Shown: positions 33,190-44,902 of the stretch, piece after piece
Position numbering within the stretch: position 1 is the first letter of the stretch
How the letters are laid out: each line of letters opens with the position of its first letter
Assembly: GCA_015680685.1 (NCBI GenBank)
Contig: MNCI01007937.1
Coordinates: 8,038 to 70,563, forward strand
Direction: 5' to 3'
From: Gnetum montanum
Taxonomy: Eukaryota > Streptophyta > Gnetopsida > Gnetales > Gnetaceae
DNA length: 62,526 nucleotides
Position numbers and translations under genes: made by a program
The notes under the pieces: generated by a model
Seen by the model: only the letters and a program-made list of their open reading frames with translations
Databases searched by the model: none
What the model was told of the DNA's origin: nothing

Positions 33190-33415
33190 AAATGTTTACA
33201 AATTGTTGTAATAATTACTTTCTTAAGTCACAGTAGGGTTGTAAATGTTTTGCTTTACATGTGGTTAGTTGGTTGACTATGAGTTGTGAATCACCCTTAA
33301 TTATCAAACATTTAATTCCTAGGTCACGTCCTACCTTCCTTCAACATAGTAAACATTCAGTGGCACTTTCTAAGGCTTGATATGATCATTTTTGAGCTTC
33401 TAGTAGTCTAAACAG
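33190..33415 (-). pseudogene. pol: E3 RNase H (RVT_3-like) relic
   Basis: On minus: SYQALESATECLL, then LGIKCLIIKGDSQLIVNQLT, matching the E-A...GDS-L-V-NQ pattern of the additional archaeal-like RNase H found in Tat elements. It ends abruptly near 33415, where the dyad array begins instead of RT. Confidence 0.65.
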
Positions 33416-33489
33416 CTAACATAAGGGGTAGGTATTGAAAATTGGGACTTTTGACACCATTTTGACTTTCCAGAAGGTTGAAATCTTAG

Positions 33490-36400
33490 TTCCAGGGGTG
33501 ACTACACTAAGCTACCAGGTCCCATTGTAGTCAAAAGGGAATGAGTGAGTTTGTGAGATTTCTAGGATTGAAATGAGGTGAAATCTACCATTGGGAGTCA
33601 TGTGGGTAAGGTCTTGATCATTGTAGATCAACTTTGGACTATTCTAAGCTACTTACTATCAAGTTTCATTGCACAATTTCCCTCTCAAGTGGGACTAGGC
33701 TAGCCTAACATAGTCCATAACTTCCCCAATGTAGTTAGAAGGGGAAAATGGATGTTGGTTAGTTTCAAGGCTCGATCCACCATCCTAATGAGCTTCTAGG
33801 GTCACTAGTGCCACTGACTAAGGTTTTGGTGTAGAAATTACCAATTTTCATGCTCATTTGGGCCTTGAAGTACAAAATACCATAGGACTACATTGGGTAT
33901 GCAGTTCCTAGCATAGTCAAGGATTCCAAATAAAAAAGGGTTACAAAAGAATGAATTTTGGCTCATTTCCCAAGGTTCTAAGGTCTATGCATGTTCTAAT
34001 AGGGTTTTAGGTCTTTTCGAGAGTTGATTTGGATAATTCTGGAGTTGTTCTATTCACTCCCAAGTGGACTACATTAGGCTTAGGTAGGGATTACACTAGC
34101 CCAGTGTAGTCCCAATTCCCCCTTTAGCGTAGTCACATTAAAGACTAAGTTTCATTACTGAGTTTCACTTTAGTGGACCCTAGGACTCCTAGATGTACAC
34201 TTTGAGTTGTTTCATTAATTTTTTGAGTGAATTTATGTGGACTACTTTAGACCTAGAGAGGAACTATGCTAACTTAGCATAGTTCCAACCTTGCCTTACA
34301 TAGTCCAGGCTTTAAGGATCAAACATGTTGAAAATAGATGGGTTCCAAGGTCAAATAGGCTCCAACAAGGCTCTAGGATTCATCAGTAGGGGATTTGGTG
34401 TAATTTTTGTAGAGTTTGGATAGTTTGATGTGGACTACGTTGGGGATTGGAAGGGACTACATTAGCCTAGTGTAGTCCCAATCCCTCCTCAGCGTAGTCA
34501 TTATTTGAGGGCCTAAAACTAGTGAATTCTAACTCAAATCTAAGGTTTAATGATCTTAATGTGTCTTGGCAAGGTGCTATAGTCAATAGAGGTTTTTGGC
34601 CTTGTTTGGAAGCTAAGATGTGAACTACGCCAACCTTGGACTAGGACTACGCTGGCCTAGTGTAGTCCCATTCTTTTCTAATGTAGTTAGAGTTGGGATT
34701 TGTAGCCAAACTAGCCCAGATGAGGTCTTAGGGTTCATTGATAGTTGTTTTGGATCATTTTTTATCAATTTTTATAAGGTTTTGGAGGACTACACTAGGC
34801 TTCGAAAGGGACTATGCTAGCCTAGCGTAGTCCTCATCTCTTCTAGTGTAGTCAAGGTTGTGGCAATTAAAAATCATGAAAAAAATGCAATATTCAAGGT
34901 CACAGAGGATTGGGTAGGCTTCCTTGGCTTGTCAATAGTAGGTGATGAGTCATGGTCTATCAGGCCCAGTTATCGGAGCCCTGTTATCTAATGAGTTCCG
35001 ATATCGGAGCCCTGTTATCTGATGAGTCTCAATATCGGAGCCCTGTTATCGGATTCCTGATATTGGGGCTGTGTTAACTAGGCCGTGTATACGGGGCCCC
35101 ATATACACAATATGTGGCCCCCTCGACACATCCACCCATGCATCAACGCAACCTCGTTTATGCAAAATCTATTTTTAGTTATAAATAAGCATGCACCCAC
35201 TGCACTTAGGCATTTTTCTAGTAGTTGTAGTAAAGCCCTTGTAGTTTGTTTCCATAGGAGTTAGACTATTTTCCCAAGTGCATGCCCGTAGTGTGATGCT
35301 TGTAATTGTACGACACCTTTATTCGAGTGTGACATACTTGGACACATACATGATCGAAAATAAAGATCGAGATTACTTTATCATTGCAGCATTCACTTAG
35401 TTTTAATTGTTATTGTTAATTATTATTGTTATTTATTATTTTCTTAGTTAATATTTATTTACCATCATTTACTATTCTTGTTGTTAACGGTGGAATGAAT
35501 ACGACTTAGTCACGAGCATTTAAGTGTGACTACTTGGTAACCCAGTAGCGTACCTAGGATCTACGCTTGGTAATCCCAGTAGTAGTCGTGCACAAGGTCC
35601 AAGATGTGTATGGATGATTAAGGAATGGATGCTCATCGCACTTAGGCTAGCTTAGACTTCATTTCCTATTGCTTATTAGTTTAATCAAGATTATTTTCCA
35701 TTGTCTCTAGGAGTAGCACTAGTTTAGGATCACATCATACGCCTCACTCTAGACTAAACGATACGTGACAAAGCAAATATTAGTCTAGGTGGGAAGATAG
35801 TGAATTGTGATCAACGTGTAAATATCTAGATACCACAACTAGCTTATCCACGGAGTTCGATTGGATCATGCATGAACGCTCGTATTTGTATGGTTGAGTG
35901 TAAGGGTACCTCACCACTCATCATTAGGTTTAGATCACTTGGGATGATTCTTGCACAATTCTTGATAGACTACATTAGGCTCTGAGAGGCACTATGCTAG
36001 CCCACTATTGTCTTCTTCTCCTATCAGCATAGTCCAAGATGGAAAGGTCAAAAACTCTAAAAACTTACAGGTTTCATTTCTATAAGGCTTCAAATGGCAT
36101 TTTAGGAGTTTTAAGTGTCAATTTTTATGTTTTTTGATATTTTTTATGATTTTTCAAGGTGACTACGCTGGACTTGGACTAGGACTATGCTAGCCCAGTG
36201 TAGTCTTCATGTCTCATAGTGTGGTCATATTTTATGATGGCTAAAATGCTGAAACAATGAAGAATGTATTGTCAGATAGCTCTGGATGAAGTTATAGGGT
36301 TTTCTAAAGGTCAATTTCCATGGTTTCTAAGAATTCTTCAGGACTTGGAATGGCCTATGCTAGGCTTAGGAATGGACTATGTTGGCCTAGTGTAGTCCTC

Positions 36401-37660
36401 CTCTTCTCATTAGCATAGTCTATGTGATGGATGTCAAACTGTGAAGGAAGTAGGTTGTAGTGCTAGATAAGCTTAAACTAGGTTTTTAGGGCTTTGTCAG
36501 AGTCAACTTTCATGGTTTTTGTTATCTTAATGGGACTACGCTAAACCTTTGGGAAGGGCTATGTAGGCTTAGCATAGTCCTAGCTCCCCATTCATTCTAG
36601 ACTAAGTTTTGGTAATAAAAATGGCAACGGTGAGGTTTAACCTAGTTTCGTGTCTTGGGATTGCTGTAAGTTGAGTTCAAGTTCACACATGTTGGTTTCT
36701 TTGCTTTTGAGCGGACTGCGTTGGAGAATCATTGGGACTACACTAGCCCAACGTAGTCCTCCCAGTTTCTAGCATACTTCCATGTGGAAACTCAGTTTCA
36801 TTGATTTTCTTGGGGTTTTTAGTTGATTGATCGATAGCCTAGGGTTACTACGGATCCTAGCAAGGTATGAAGGCTTTGAAAGGTAGTTTAGAAGGTGTGT
36901 AATGGTTAGCTTAATGTCTACTATCTCTAGAATCCTGGGACTATGTTGGACCAGTGTAGTCCCTTGTTCTCCCCAATGTAATCATGGGGAAAAGGGAAAA
37001 ATAGCATCATCTACTATAATCGACCATGTCTCAAGCTTGCGAGAGGTCCAAACTAGGGTTTGGAAACACAATGTGTCAATTCAGGGTCAATTGAGTGTTG
37101 AATGGACTACGTGAGTTTCTTGGGATTGTAAGATGCAAGATGTGATCTTGGACTACACTGGGCAGTAGCTAGGACTACACTAGCCTAGTGTAGTCCTCCA
37201 CTTCTCTCAACATAGTCAGTGAAGAAGCTTGATTTTTGTCATAGTTGGAGAGCTTTTGATCATGTTCTGGTGCTATCAAGGAATTTGGCCAAGGTTTAGT
37301 AAGGTTGAATACTCAGTTTGGAGGCCTATAGAGGTTGGATGGGCTGTTGGAAGTCCATCTCATCATGGACTTTGTTGGCCCAGCATGGTCCTTGGTCCAC
37401 TATTAGCATAATCATAAGACCTCTCATACTTGGCCATATTCTGGATTACAAGGCATCCAATGTACATTCTAGAGAGATAGGGTGAATGTTGTAGTTGTTC
37501 TTATGGTTTCAGGTTGACTACTCTCAGCGTAGTCTAGTTAGGAGATTAACTACTCTCAGTGTAGTTATGGTTTCTTATGCCATTCTTGGGAAAGCCTAGT
37601 GGAACTAAGCCAAAAATAAAAATTTTTTTGAAAAATTTTATAACAACCCCAGTGTAGTCC
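33490..37660. repeat. Dyad array: about 18-20 diverged ~185-bp units with hairpin cores
   Basis: Interrupted only by a solo LTR, this array repeats a nested pattern: GGACTAC..TAGG, then a 27-base core GGGACTACACTAG-C-CTAGTGTAGTCCC, then an outlying AGTGTAGTC. Core centres lie near 34100, 34273, 34466, 34656, 34821, (36001), 36194, 36386, 36747, 36949 and 37184, about 165-235 bp apart once the LTR is removed. Cores at 34260-34286 and 37171-37197 are perfect 13-bp inverted repeats of different sequence. The spacer DNA between cores is poorly conserved. No coding sequence was found. It may be an element-derived satellite or a hairpin RNA source. Confidence 0.75.
34943..35923 (+). mobile_element. 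Solo LTR of the E0 family (981 bp)
   Basis: Ends TGATGAG and CTCATCA, with TATAAATA at 35180-35187 and AATAAA in the shared GATCGAAAATAAAGATC context. Flanks read GTAGG before and TTAGG after, agreeing in four of five bases, as expected for an old target duplication. No internal region or second LTR is present, so it arose by LTR-LTR recombination. Its U3 has about three copies of a 40-bp repeat with ATCGGAGCCCTGTTATC (34973-35050). It lies within the dyad array and is therefore younger than it. Confidence 0.85.
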
Positions 37661-37742
37661 TAGTTTCAATTTTTTGAAACTAAGTTAAGTATACTTTAAA
37701 AAGGAAACTAGGGTTTCCACCTAGGCACTAGGTTTGGGTTGG

Positions 37743-39660
37743 TATAAATTTGAAAAAAACTTAGAGAAAACATTTTTGTTCCCATTTCATCATCACTACA
37801 CCTAAGTTAGAGAGCTCTTCCTACATTGTTATTATGTACTACCCTTCCCAATGTAGTAGCAAACACTTGTGGACTATTGCCAGTGTAGTCCATCCATTGG
37901 TGCCTTACTATAGTGTAGTCACTTGGAAAAGATAGAGATTTTCTAAATTTTTCACCCTCTTTAGAGAGCATAGTGAAGAAAGCTACTCCTATGAAGGACC
38001 CTACATTGGAGGAGGTGGACACCAATGTTGAAACCTTAACCCAATTGGTGACACCCAAGGATTGAAGAAGGTTCTACCACCACCTTTCCTAGGTACACCA
38101 TTCTCTCCAATTTTCTATTCCATTTTGTGTATTCCATTTCATGTATTCCATTTTGGTTTCTATTCCATTTCTCATATCTACATTTGTATACTTGTTATCT
38201 TTTAATTCCACGTAAATCCTACCTTGTATTTTGGCCACATTTACATAGATCTAAGGTTATTCGATTGCTTTTTTCCTAGAAAAGTGGCTTTTCAAAATAG
38301 GTTTATTGTTTTGATGCTTTTTCCAATTTTATGAACATGGAGAAATTTCTCTTAGATATAGGATAGAAGACTTGTCAAAATTAAATTTTAACAAAATCCT
38401 ACCCTCTTATTTTGATGTGTTTTTAATTGGGTACAAGTTGGTTTGACCACTTTGACTATGTTTCATGGTTAGATGAAATTGAGTTTTACAAGTTTTGCCT
38501 TTATTATTATTTATTTTATGTTTATGTTTTTTTTTTTTTGTATTTTCATTTTTTTGGTTTTCAATTTCCATGATTATGTAGTTTCTATTGTTGAGTGGTT
38601 GTATTTGTTGGACATTATTTTATGTTGGTTAAAGTGCCTAAACTAAGATGGGACCCTAACAAGCCTATGAAGGTGGATGCATTGCCTCCCTTGCCTACTG
38701 ATTTGGAGAATGTCCCATGTGGGCTATATGAGGGTGTCACTAGATGTACACTCCCATGTGCTAAATCCCTGTGGGAATGCAAACATTTGAATGAGTTCCT
38801 ATGGGAACAAGTTGTAGCATTAAGGGAAGAGAATTATAAGTTAAAAGAGGATGTAATATACCTCAAGGACTACAAGGACTTCATAGAAGCCCAAGTAAAC
38901 AATGGAGACTTCTTACACACCAAGGAGATGACTTTGGTTTGTTATTAGGGTGCAATTCAAGGTCAGGTTGCCCTTGCTAGGCAAGTAGTAAAGTAGAGGC
39001 TCCAAATCAATCTCATCAATCACAAGACTAGTGTCTAGAAATATTACTATAGCTTGGTCCTTGAGTGGGGTTGTACATAGAAGGATCACAAACAGATACA
39101 CAAAGTTGAATGGGATGCCTACCTTAACTCATTGAAGGATGAATCCACAAAGTGATGAAGGCTTGAAGTGTTCATGATGAGCATCAATGTGGAGGAGGTC
39201 TATAAGATGTTTGCTAAGAACGTTATTGTAGATAATTCCCCTAATCATCAGATCACTACTGCATCAAGGAAAACATCCACTACCACATTCTCACATGAGC
39301 CCCTACATGGAGCAATGTTAACAGGACTAATATCCTAACGGGTATTGATCTTGGGGATGCAAACTTGGCCCACATGTCTAAAGACCAACTCCTCCACCAT
39401 CTAGATGTTGGCCTTCAAAACTTCCTCGAAGAGCATGCAACTCCAGAACTATCTCAAGTTTGCTTGCCCTTTTTTTTGGTTTTGTTTAAGTTATTTATTT
39501 TGTCTTTATGTGCATTGATTACTAAGAAGTTTTGTGTTATCATGTTACAGGCACCAGAAGACATTGGCGGCCACAGCAGCAAGAGTGAAGATGATGCTAC
39601 ACCTCCATGACCAGATGCTCCTTAGTTCCCTTAGTTGCTTTACAATTTTTAGTTGTTTAG
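37743..39660 (+). pseudogene. Plus-strand, apparently spliced gene inside E3
   Basis: A TATA box (TATAAAT, 37743-37749) is followed by a leader and coding-like pieces. First piece near 37930-38068 (TPMKDPTLEEVDTNVETLTQ...). Second at about 38629-38948: LRWDPNKPMKVDALPPLPTD, then a Leu/Glu/Lys helix (EQVVALREENYKLKED) likely to be a coiled coil. Third at about 39180-39600: HHLDVGLQNFLEEH, ending SSKSEDDATPP. A 93-bp intron fits 39458-39550 (GT...TGTTACAG), in phase 0; donor-like CCTAG/GTACAC near 38091 and a T-rich stretch before 38629 suggest another. Several in-frame TAG/TGA codons mark decay. The product is unknown. Antisense ORFs of unknown role are known in some Tat-lineage elements. Confidence 0.4.
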
Positions 39661-40299
39661 ATTTGCTGTTGATGGTGAGGTATGGCTAGTGGTACCAAAC
39701 TAAATTATTTTTTGGATTGTTTATTATATTATGGGCATTTTAACTTTAATTTTAATTTTCTACTTTGTAAGTTTTAAATTTTAAATTTGGTTATGACGTT
39801 ATAGCATTATGGTTTTATTTATGTTATCATGCGATAGAAGGTTTAAATGGCTATGTAATGAGGTTGTAAAGCAATGTGAAATAATGTATAAGGTTGTTTG
39901 ATAGTTTAAGGCCATGGCAGGTCATGCGCTATTTGCTAGTTTAAGGCCATGATGGGCCATTGTGATATATAAAAGAGAACATAATTTTTGGATATTTTAT
40001 GTTTTATGAATTTTAATGGGTCTTTCAGTTTTAAAATTTTTATGGAATTTTTGACTTTTTTGAGCAAAAAAAGAAAAAGGCTTCAAAAGTAAAAGAATGT
40101 AAATTAAATGTAAAATTTAAGCTATATAGGCAAATAAAGAATTAAGCATAACGGAAAAAAATGTTACAAATACAAAAGTAAGTAAAGTATAAACTAGGCT
40201 ATTGGGTTATGAGGACATATGAATACAAGGTTATAAGTGCATAGTGTGTATGAAGGGTTAAGAACGTATATCATTTATGTAAGTGTTTCCTAATCTTCA

Positions 40300-41242
40300 A
40301 GAGATTGGGAAACACATATGGTCTATTTTGTAGTAGTTTATGCTTTCCATCCTCTTCACTAACAAGGTTGAAGGGGAGATCTCCCCATGATGCATCGACT
40401 AGTTCTTCATTATTCATTTTGGCCTCTTTGGCTCCATCTACATCTTCAACTTTATGGCCAACTGCAAGAGTTTCTTCCTGAAACTCTACTTCAAACTCTT
40501 ACTCTACATCAATGTTGTTAATGGCGAAGGGGATCATGCTTTCACCATGAATAAATATTTCACCTTCCTCATAAGGTAGGTGAATTTCTTGGTGAATGGA
40601 TGAAGACATAGCTTGCAATTGGGCCAGCCAATATCTTCCCAGGATAAGGTTGAATCCAGGTGTCTCTTCTACGACCAAGAAATCTGTTGTTGTAGGGAAT
40701 TGCTCCCATGCCACAAAGTCTAGAAAAATGGAACCCTTAACGCCAACATGCAATCCATTAAAGAATTTAAGGGTTGAGGTCATCATGTGTTACATTTGTT
40801 ATGTTAAGCCTAAGCATTTAACAATGGTATAAGGTATGACATTGGTTTTTGCACCATCATCTACATGAATCCTATGTACTTTATACTCCCTAGCTCATAT
40901 GGTTATAAAGAAAGCCACCTTGGTTACTTCACCGTTTTGGGGGCTTGTCTTGACTTCACTGTCACGAAGCATCAGCGATGTTGACTTTGATTCCTTGGAT
41001 GAAGAGGGCACCATAACTACATGAATAGACTCTTCATTAGTGGGGATGTCCTTGGTAATAAGAATGGAGGTCAACATCTTCACTAATACCTCCCAATGGG
41101 TAGCAGAAGTCATGATCAGGTCATACAAGTTCAAGGTTGTGTTCTTTTGTTTGAGTAATTGCTTAACCTGTTCCATTGCATTAAGGACGTCTTTGTTATT
41201 AGAAGTTAATTTGTTATTTTTGACTTCCTCCATGCACCCCAA
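40300..41242 (-). pseudogene. pol: E3 protease and flanking pol region
   Basis: On minus from 41242: MGCMEEVKNNKLTSNN and MEQVKQLLKQKNTTLNLYDL match the Ogre/Tat segment before protease. The active site appears near 40860 as VDDGAKTNVIP (family DNGSALN), then DFLVVEETPGFNLILGRYWL and SSIHQEIHLPY at 40499-40786, the C-terminal half of the fold. After about 40300 the RT that should follow is absent. One frameshift separates the active site from the C-terminal half. Confidence 0.65.
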
Positions 41243-41559
41243 AATATGGACTTTGTACTTGGGTTGTTATTTTGGCCTAAATTCTCTCTTTTCTTCATTA
41301 GGTTTTAGTTCTTCCCATGGATTACTTGTTGAAGCAGCCTATGTTGTAGAAGTCATGGAAATAGCTAAAATGGAAGTGGACTTTGGCAAGTCCACTTCTT
41401 TCCCTGACTCAGTCTACTTATCACTGTTATTTTTGGCTTTTTGTGTAGCCTTTTTCCATTCTTTGGCTGGGGATTTCATGATATCCCTAGTTGGTTATGA
41501 GGAAGAAGACGTTGCATTGGCCACCATGATAGGTTATTGTTCAGTTGTTGGGGTCGACT

Positions 41560-43788
41560 AGGTTGTAATGAGCTGGGGCACCCTAATAACAAAGGGCTAT
41601 TTGAAGGATGCTAGTGATGGTACCCTTAAAACAAAGGGGGACCTTGAGCTAGTGGAAGCTAAAGGGCCCCTATCATTGGGAGGAGGCACCCTGATTACAA
41701 AAAGTTCCCTTATAGGCTTTTAGTTGTTGTGGACATTGAACATTGCTATGATGTACATGTTATTGTTGGCTTTCAAGGGGTCCTTATACACATGCATTAA
41801 TTGATTCTTATGCCTAACAAGGTTGGATGCATCCAATACCAATTCACCCCTATCGATCATCTTTTATAGGACATCTTTAAGCATAAGGCAAAATTTGGTA
41901 TCATGACCTAGAAATTAATGGTAATGGTAGAAGCGATCTAGCTTAAACTATTTTGGCACTGGAGGATTGTCCTTAGTTGCCTCGGTGGGGTCCTTCACTA
42001 TTTCACATTACTTGTCATGACTCTTACATGCAATCTTGGACATCTACTTGTATTGAAGTCTATTACTTTTTAATAGTTGGTACAAAAGGTTTGATAGCTT
42101 AAGGGGTAATTGGGTATAGTTAGATCAGTATTTCCATGCAAAGTTAGGCCTAAACATAGTTGATGTGGTGGCCTCAAAGGTTGATAGTTGATTATTTTTG
42201 TTGGCAATAGGGAACTTGGGTTGATTGATCTTTGGCCCCTAGTCAATTGGTTTACTTTCCTTGGTTATGATTGCTATGGCAACATTGTTTTACCTAGCCT
42301 TTTCTTTTTCTTTTTGCACATGTTGGTTCTTGTATGCCACATAGGTAGGATCATGGCTAGCTTCTATAACATCTGCTATATTCTTAGTCTGGGAAACGAC
42401 TTGACTAAGAGACCATGGATCTAGGTAGTATAATTTTGAGTTTATGAAGTCATTAACTACCTCCTTAAAGATAACTAACATATGAATTTCAACTATTGGG
42501 TCTTGTATCTTATTAAGCAAAGCATTCCATTGTTGAATAAACTTCTACATGGGCTCAAGGAGTCCTTACTTGACCTTCATCAATTGGTCAAGCATGGTAT
42601 CAAGTTTCAACTTATACTTGAAATGGTTAATGAACTATAAAATTAGTTCATCCAAAGAGGATATGGATCCTCTAGGCAAGGCATGGTACTGATCAAGTGC
42701 TTTTCTTGCTAAGGACATAGGAAAGATTCACATGATTGTATGTGGCCAAGTCTACAACAGTAAGCACTTGGAGTGGAAGATAATCAGATGTACATTTGGA
42801 CCACCTTCCTTGTTGTATTTGGTGAACTATGGCACATGGACACTAGGAGGAAGAGTTAGTAGTGGGACCATGGGGCTTATGGGGACATCTTAATAGAACT
42901 CCATAATTTTTATAGTTTTGGACATTAAGGCTTTGAGTTTTCTTAACTCTTAAGTTAAGTCCTAGATCATTTGGAAAGCTTGATCTAGACATTGAGATTC
43001 TCCTGTAGGTTGTGGAGTTAGGACAAAGGGAAAGGTTGAGTTACCATAGTGCCTAGTGGATTAAACAAAGAAAATGATGTTTGTGCCAATATCTAGGACA
43101 TAAACAAGACAAAGGAGGTGTGTGATCCCCAAGTTACTTGAGGTCCTATTGTTGATCTTGTCTGGGTGGTAGGAGTGTTAGTGGTAGTAATAATCATCGA
43201 CAATGGCTGCATAGCCTAGGGCTATGTAGTGAATGGCATGGAAAAGTGGAAGGTTGTGGATTGCAACAATGAGTATGTTTGGTGCATGGCTATCATGGGC
43301 ATGAGCTCGAACATGGTCGAGTATGGTGGGGACGTGTCTAGAGGAAGAGACAAAGGAGGTAGAGGTAGGCACCATGGCCTTGGGGCCCTTGTTGAAAAAG
43401 TTCTCCAAAAAGTTTCTCAAGCTTAGACTCTACCCCGAATTCATGTTTCTCACCTAGTTGCCCATCAGAGGTAGCCTTCTGGTTGTCCTGATCAACCTTA
43501 ATGAGGATTAAGTGGTATTTAGTCATAAGGGGAGGGAATATACTCTTTTCCATTAGGATGGATGAGCTCAAATTCCCTTTTGGCTTCTACCTCTACTCAT
43601 GGGATTAGCATGCCAACCTCGATCTTAGCATAAATGAAGTTATAGTACTCTTCATTTATTGCTGTGAAACTAGGACTTTGCCCCCTAAGTCTTAGGGACT
43701 GCCTACATTGCATAACGACCAAGTCTTTAGGGTCATAAAACCTTATGTGTTGTTGATATGACCGATTGTTGTTATAGTTGTAAGGCAA
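41560..43788 (-). pseudogene. gag: E3 gag relic
   Basis: The possible start is at 43788 (MPYNYNNNRSYQQH). The Gag core lies at 42290-42720: ALDQYHALPRGSISSLDELI, then WNALLNKIQDPIVEIHMLVI and SQTKNIADVIEASHD, in the order of Ogre/Tat capsid domains. A Cys/His-like FCLMLKDVL.KMIDRGELVLD follows near 41850. The rest (42721-43596) is degraded. Several stops interrupt the frame. Confidence 0.6.
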
Positions 43789-44049
43789 CTTGGTTAACTG
43801 TTAAAATGACATATTAAAAATTGGATTTTCAAGTTTCTACTATTTTTGGTAAAAAAACATAGTAAGTAGGGAAATCTACTAACATAGTAGACCAAAAGTA
43901 GAAGGGTAGTAGAAGATGGTTGCTAAATGATTAAAACAAAAAAAGGAAAAGAGGTTTATGTATTGGACAAAAAATGGGCGTTGCAATAGGAACTACACTA
44001 AACAAAAAAACAAAAAATGAAATGTCGAAAAATAAAATGCCAAAAAATG

Positions 44050-44891
44050 GAACTACATTCAAGCACTATAGAAAATGGAATGTCAAAATGCAAAAATTTG
44101 AGACTGTTCTATGGTGTTAACGTTGGGTATTTATAGGTTTAGAGCTTCCCTTTTTGGGACTAACATTGACTGCCATTGATTGTTGACAGATTAGTGTTGT
44201 TTATGGGTTTGTAATGGTTACTACTATTAGCATAGTTGGTCAAATATTATCAACATAGTTCGCTAACTACTACTAGTGTAGTCTACTAACTACTGCCAGC
44301 GTAGTTGTTATTTATGGTAAGTCCAAAATGGACTACACCTACAAAACCCATCCATTTACTATAAATAGTAAACAAGCTTCTGTGACTATGCTAGATGTGT
44401 TAGAAATGGGAAAAGTGGTAGAAAAATGGAAAGGAAAATGGAAACTACAAAAGTGATGGATCCCTTTGAAAAGTGTCATGCCTGGTGGTGGAGAATGATG
44501 TCTGCACTAACCGTTGTTGACTTGGAATGACTACGCTAGGTGTTTTTGGAAAACTAAAAGTTCCAACAATCCCAATGTTGCACCTCTGCTGGCTCTTGGT
44601 GGTGACTAGGCTAGCTATAACTACTGTGACTACTGAGAGTGTAGTTCCAGTGACTACTAAAAGTGTAGTTCTAGTGACTACTAAAAATGTCTCCAACGTA
44701 GTTGGGGCTATACCCCTCTTAAAACCCATGAAAATGCCATTTTTGATCATTCCAAAGGTATTTTTGGCCTTCCCAAGCCCAAATATGGACATGGGGTACT
44801 GATTTCTACTTGGGAAACAAGGAAATAACAACTTTTGAAGCATTTCTTGGCTTCAAAAAGCTAAAGTATGTAAGATTGTAGTTCATGGACT
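44050..44891 (-). repeat. E3 5' LTR, truncated by element A
   Basis: Matches 29790-30640. Homology stops at GTTCATGGACT near 44891, about ten bases before the TGATGAG start of LTR A, so A probably cut into or abutted this LTR. It contains a 24-bp repeat (44626-44690; GTGACTACTAAAAGTGTAGTTCTA type) in nearly three units, whereas the 3' LTR has about two. Confidence 0.7.
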
Positions 44892-44902
44892 CTAGTCTAG
44901 AG

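Larger units (their letters stand above)
29790..44891 (-). mobile_element. E3: large Tat/Ogre-like Gypsy element with replaced RT region
   Basis: Bounded by two long direct repeats (about 29790-30640 and 44050-44891) taken as LTRs. In minus order: 5' LTR, gag (43788 to about 41560), Cys/His motif and protease (to 40300), then a 7-kb stretch without RT (plus-strand gene, dyad array, solo LTR), then RNase H (33415), integrase (32990 to 31810), tandem repeats and polypurine tract, 3' LTR. Gag, protease and the RVT_3-type RNase H all resemble Tat/Ogre elements, which are large and have repeat-rich 3' regions. All frames are degenerate. It could also be a chimera of two elements. Confidence 0.65.

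Noticed and set aside
33490-37660. CRISPR array
   Set aside because: Units are long, diverged and palindromic, without conserved short repeats and unique spacers, in plant DNA with no cas genes.
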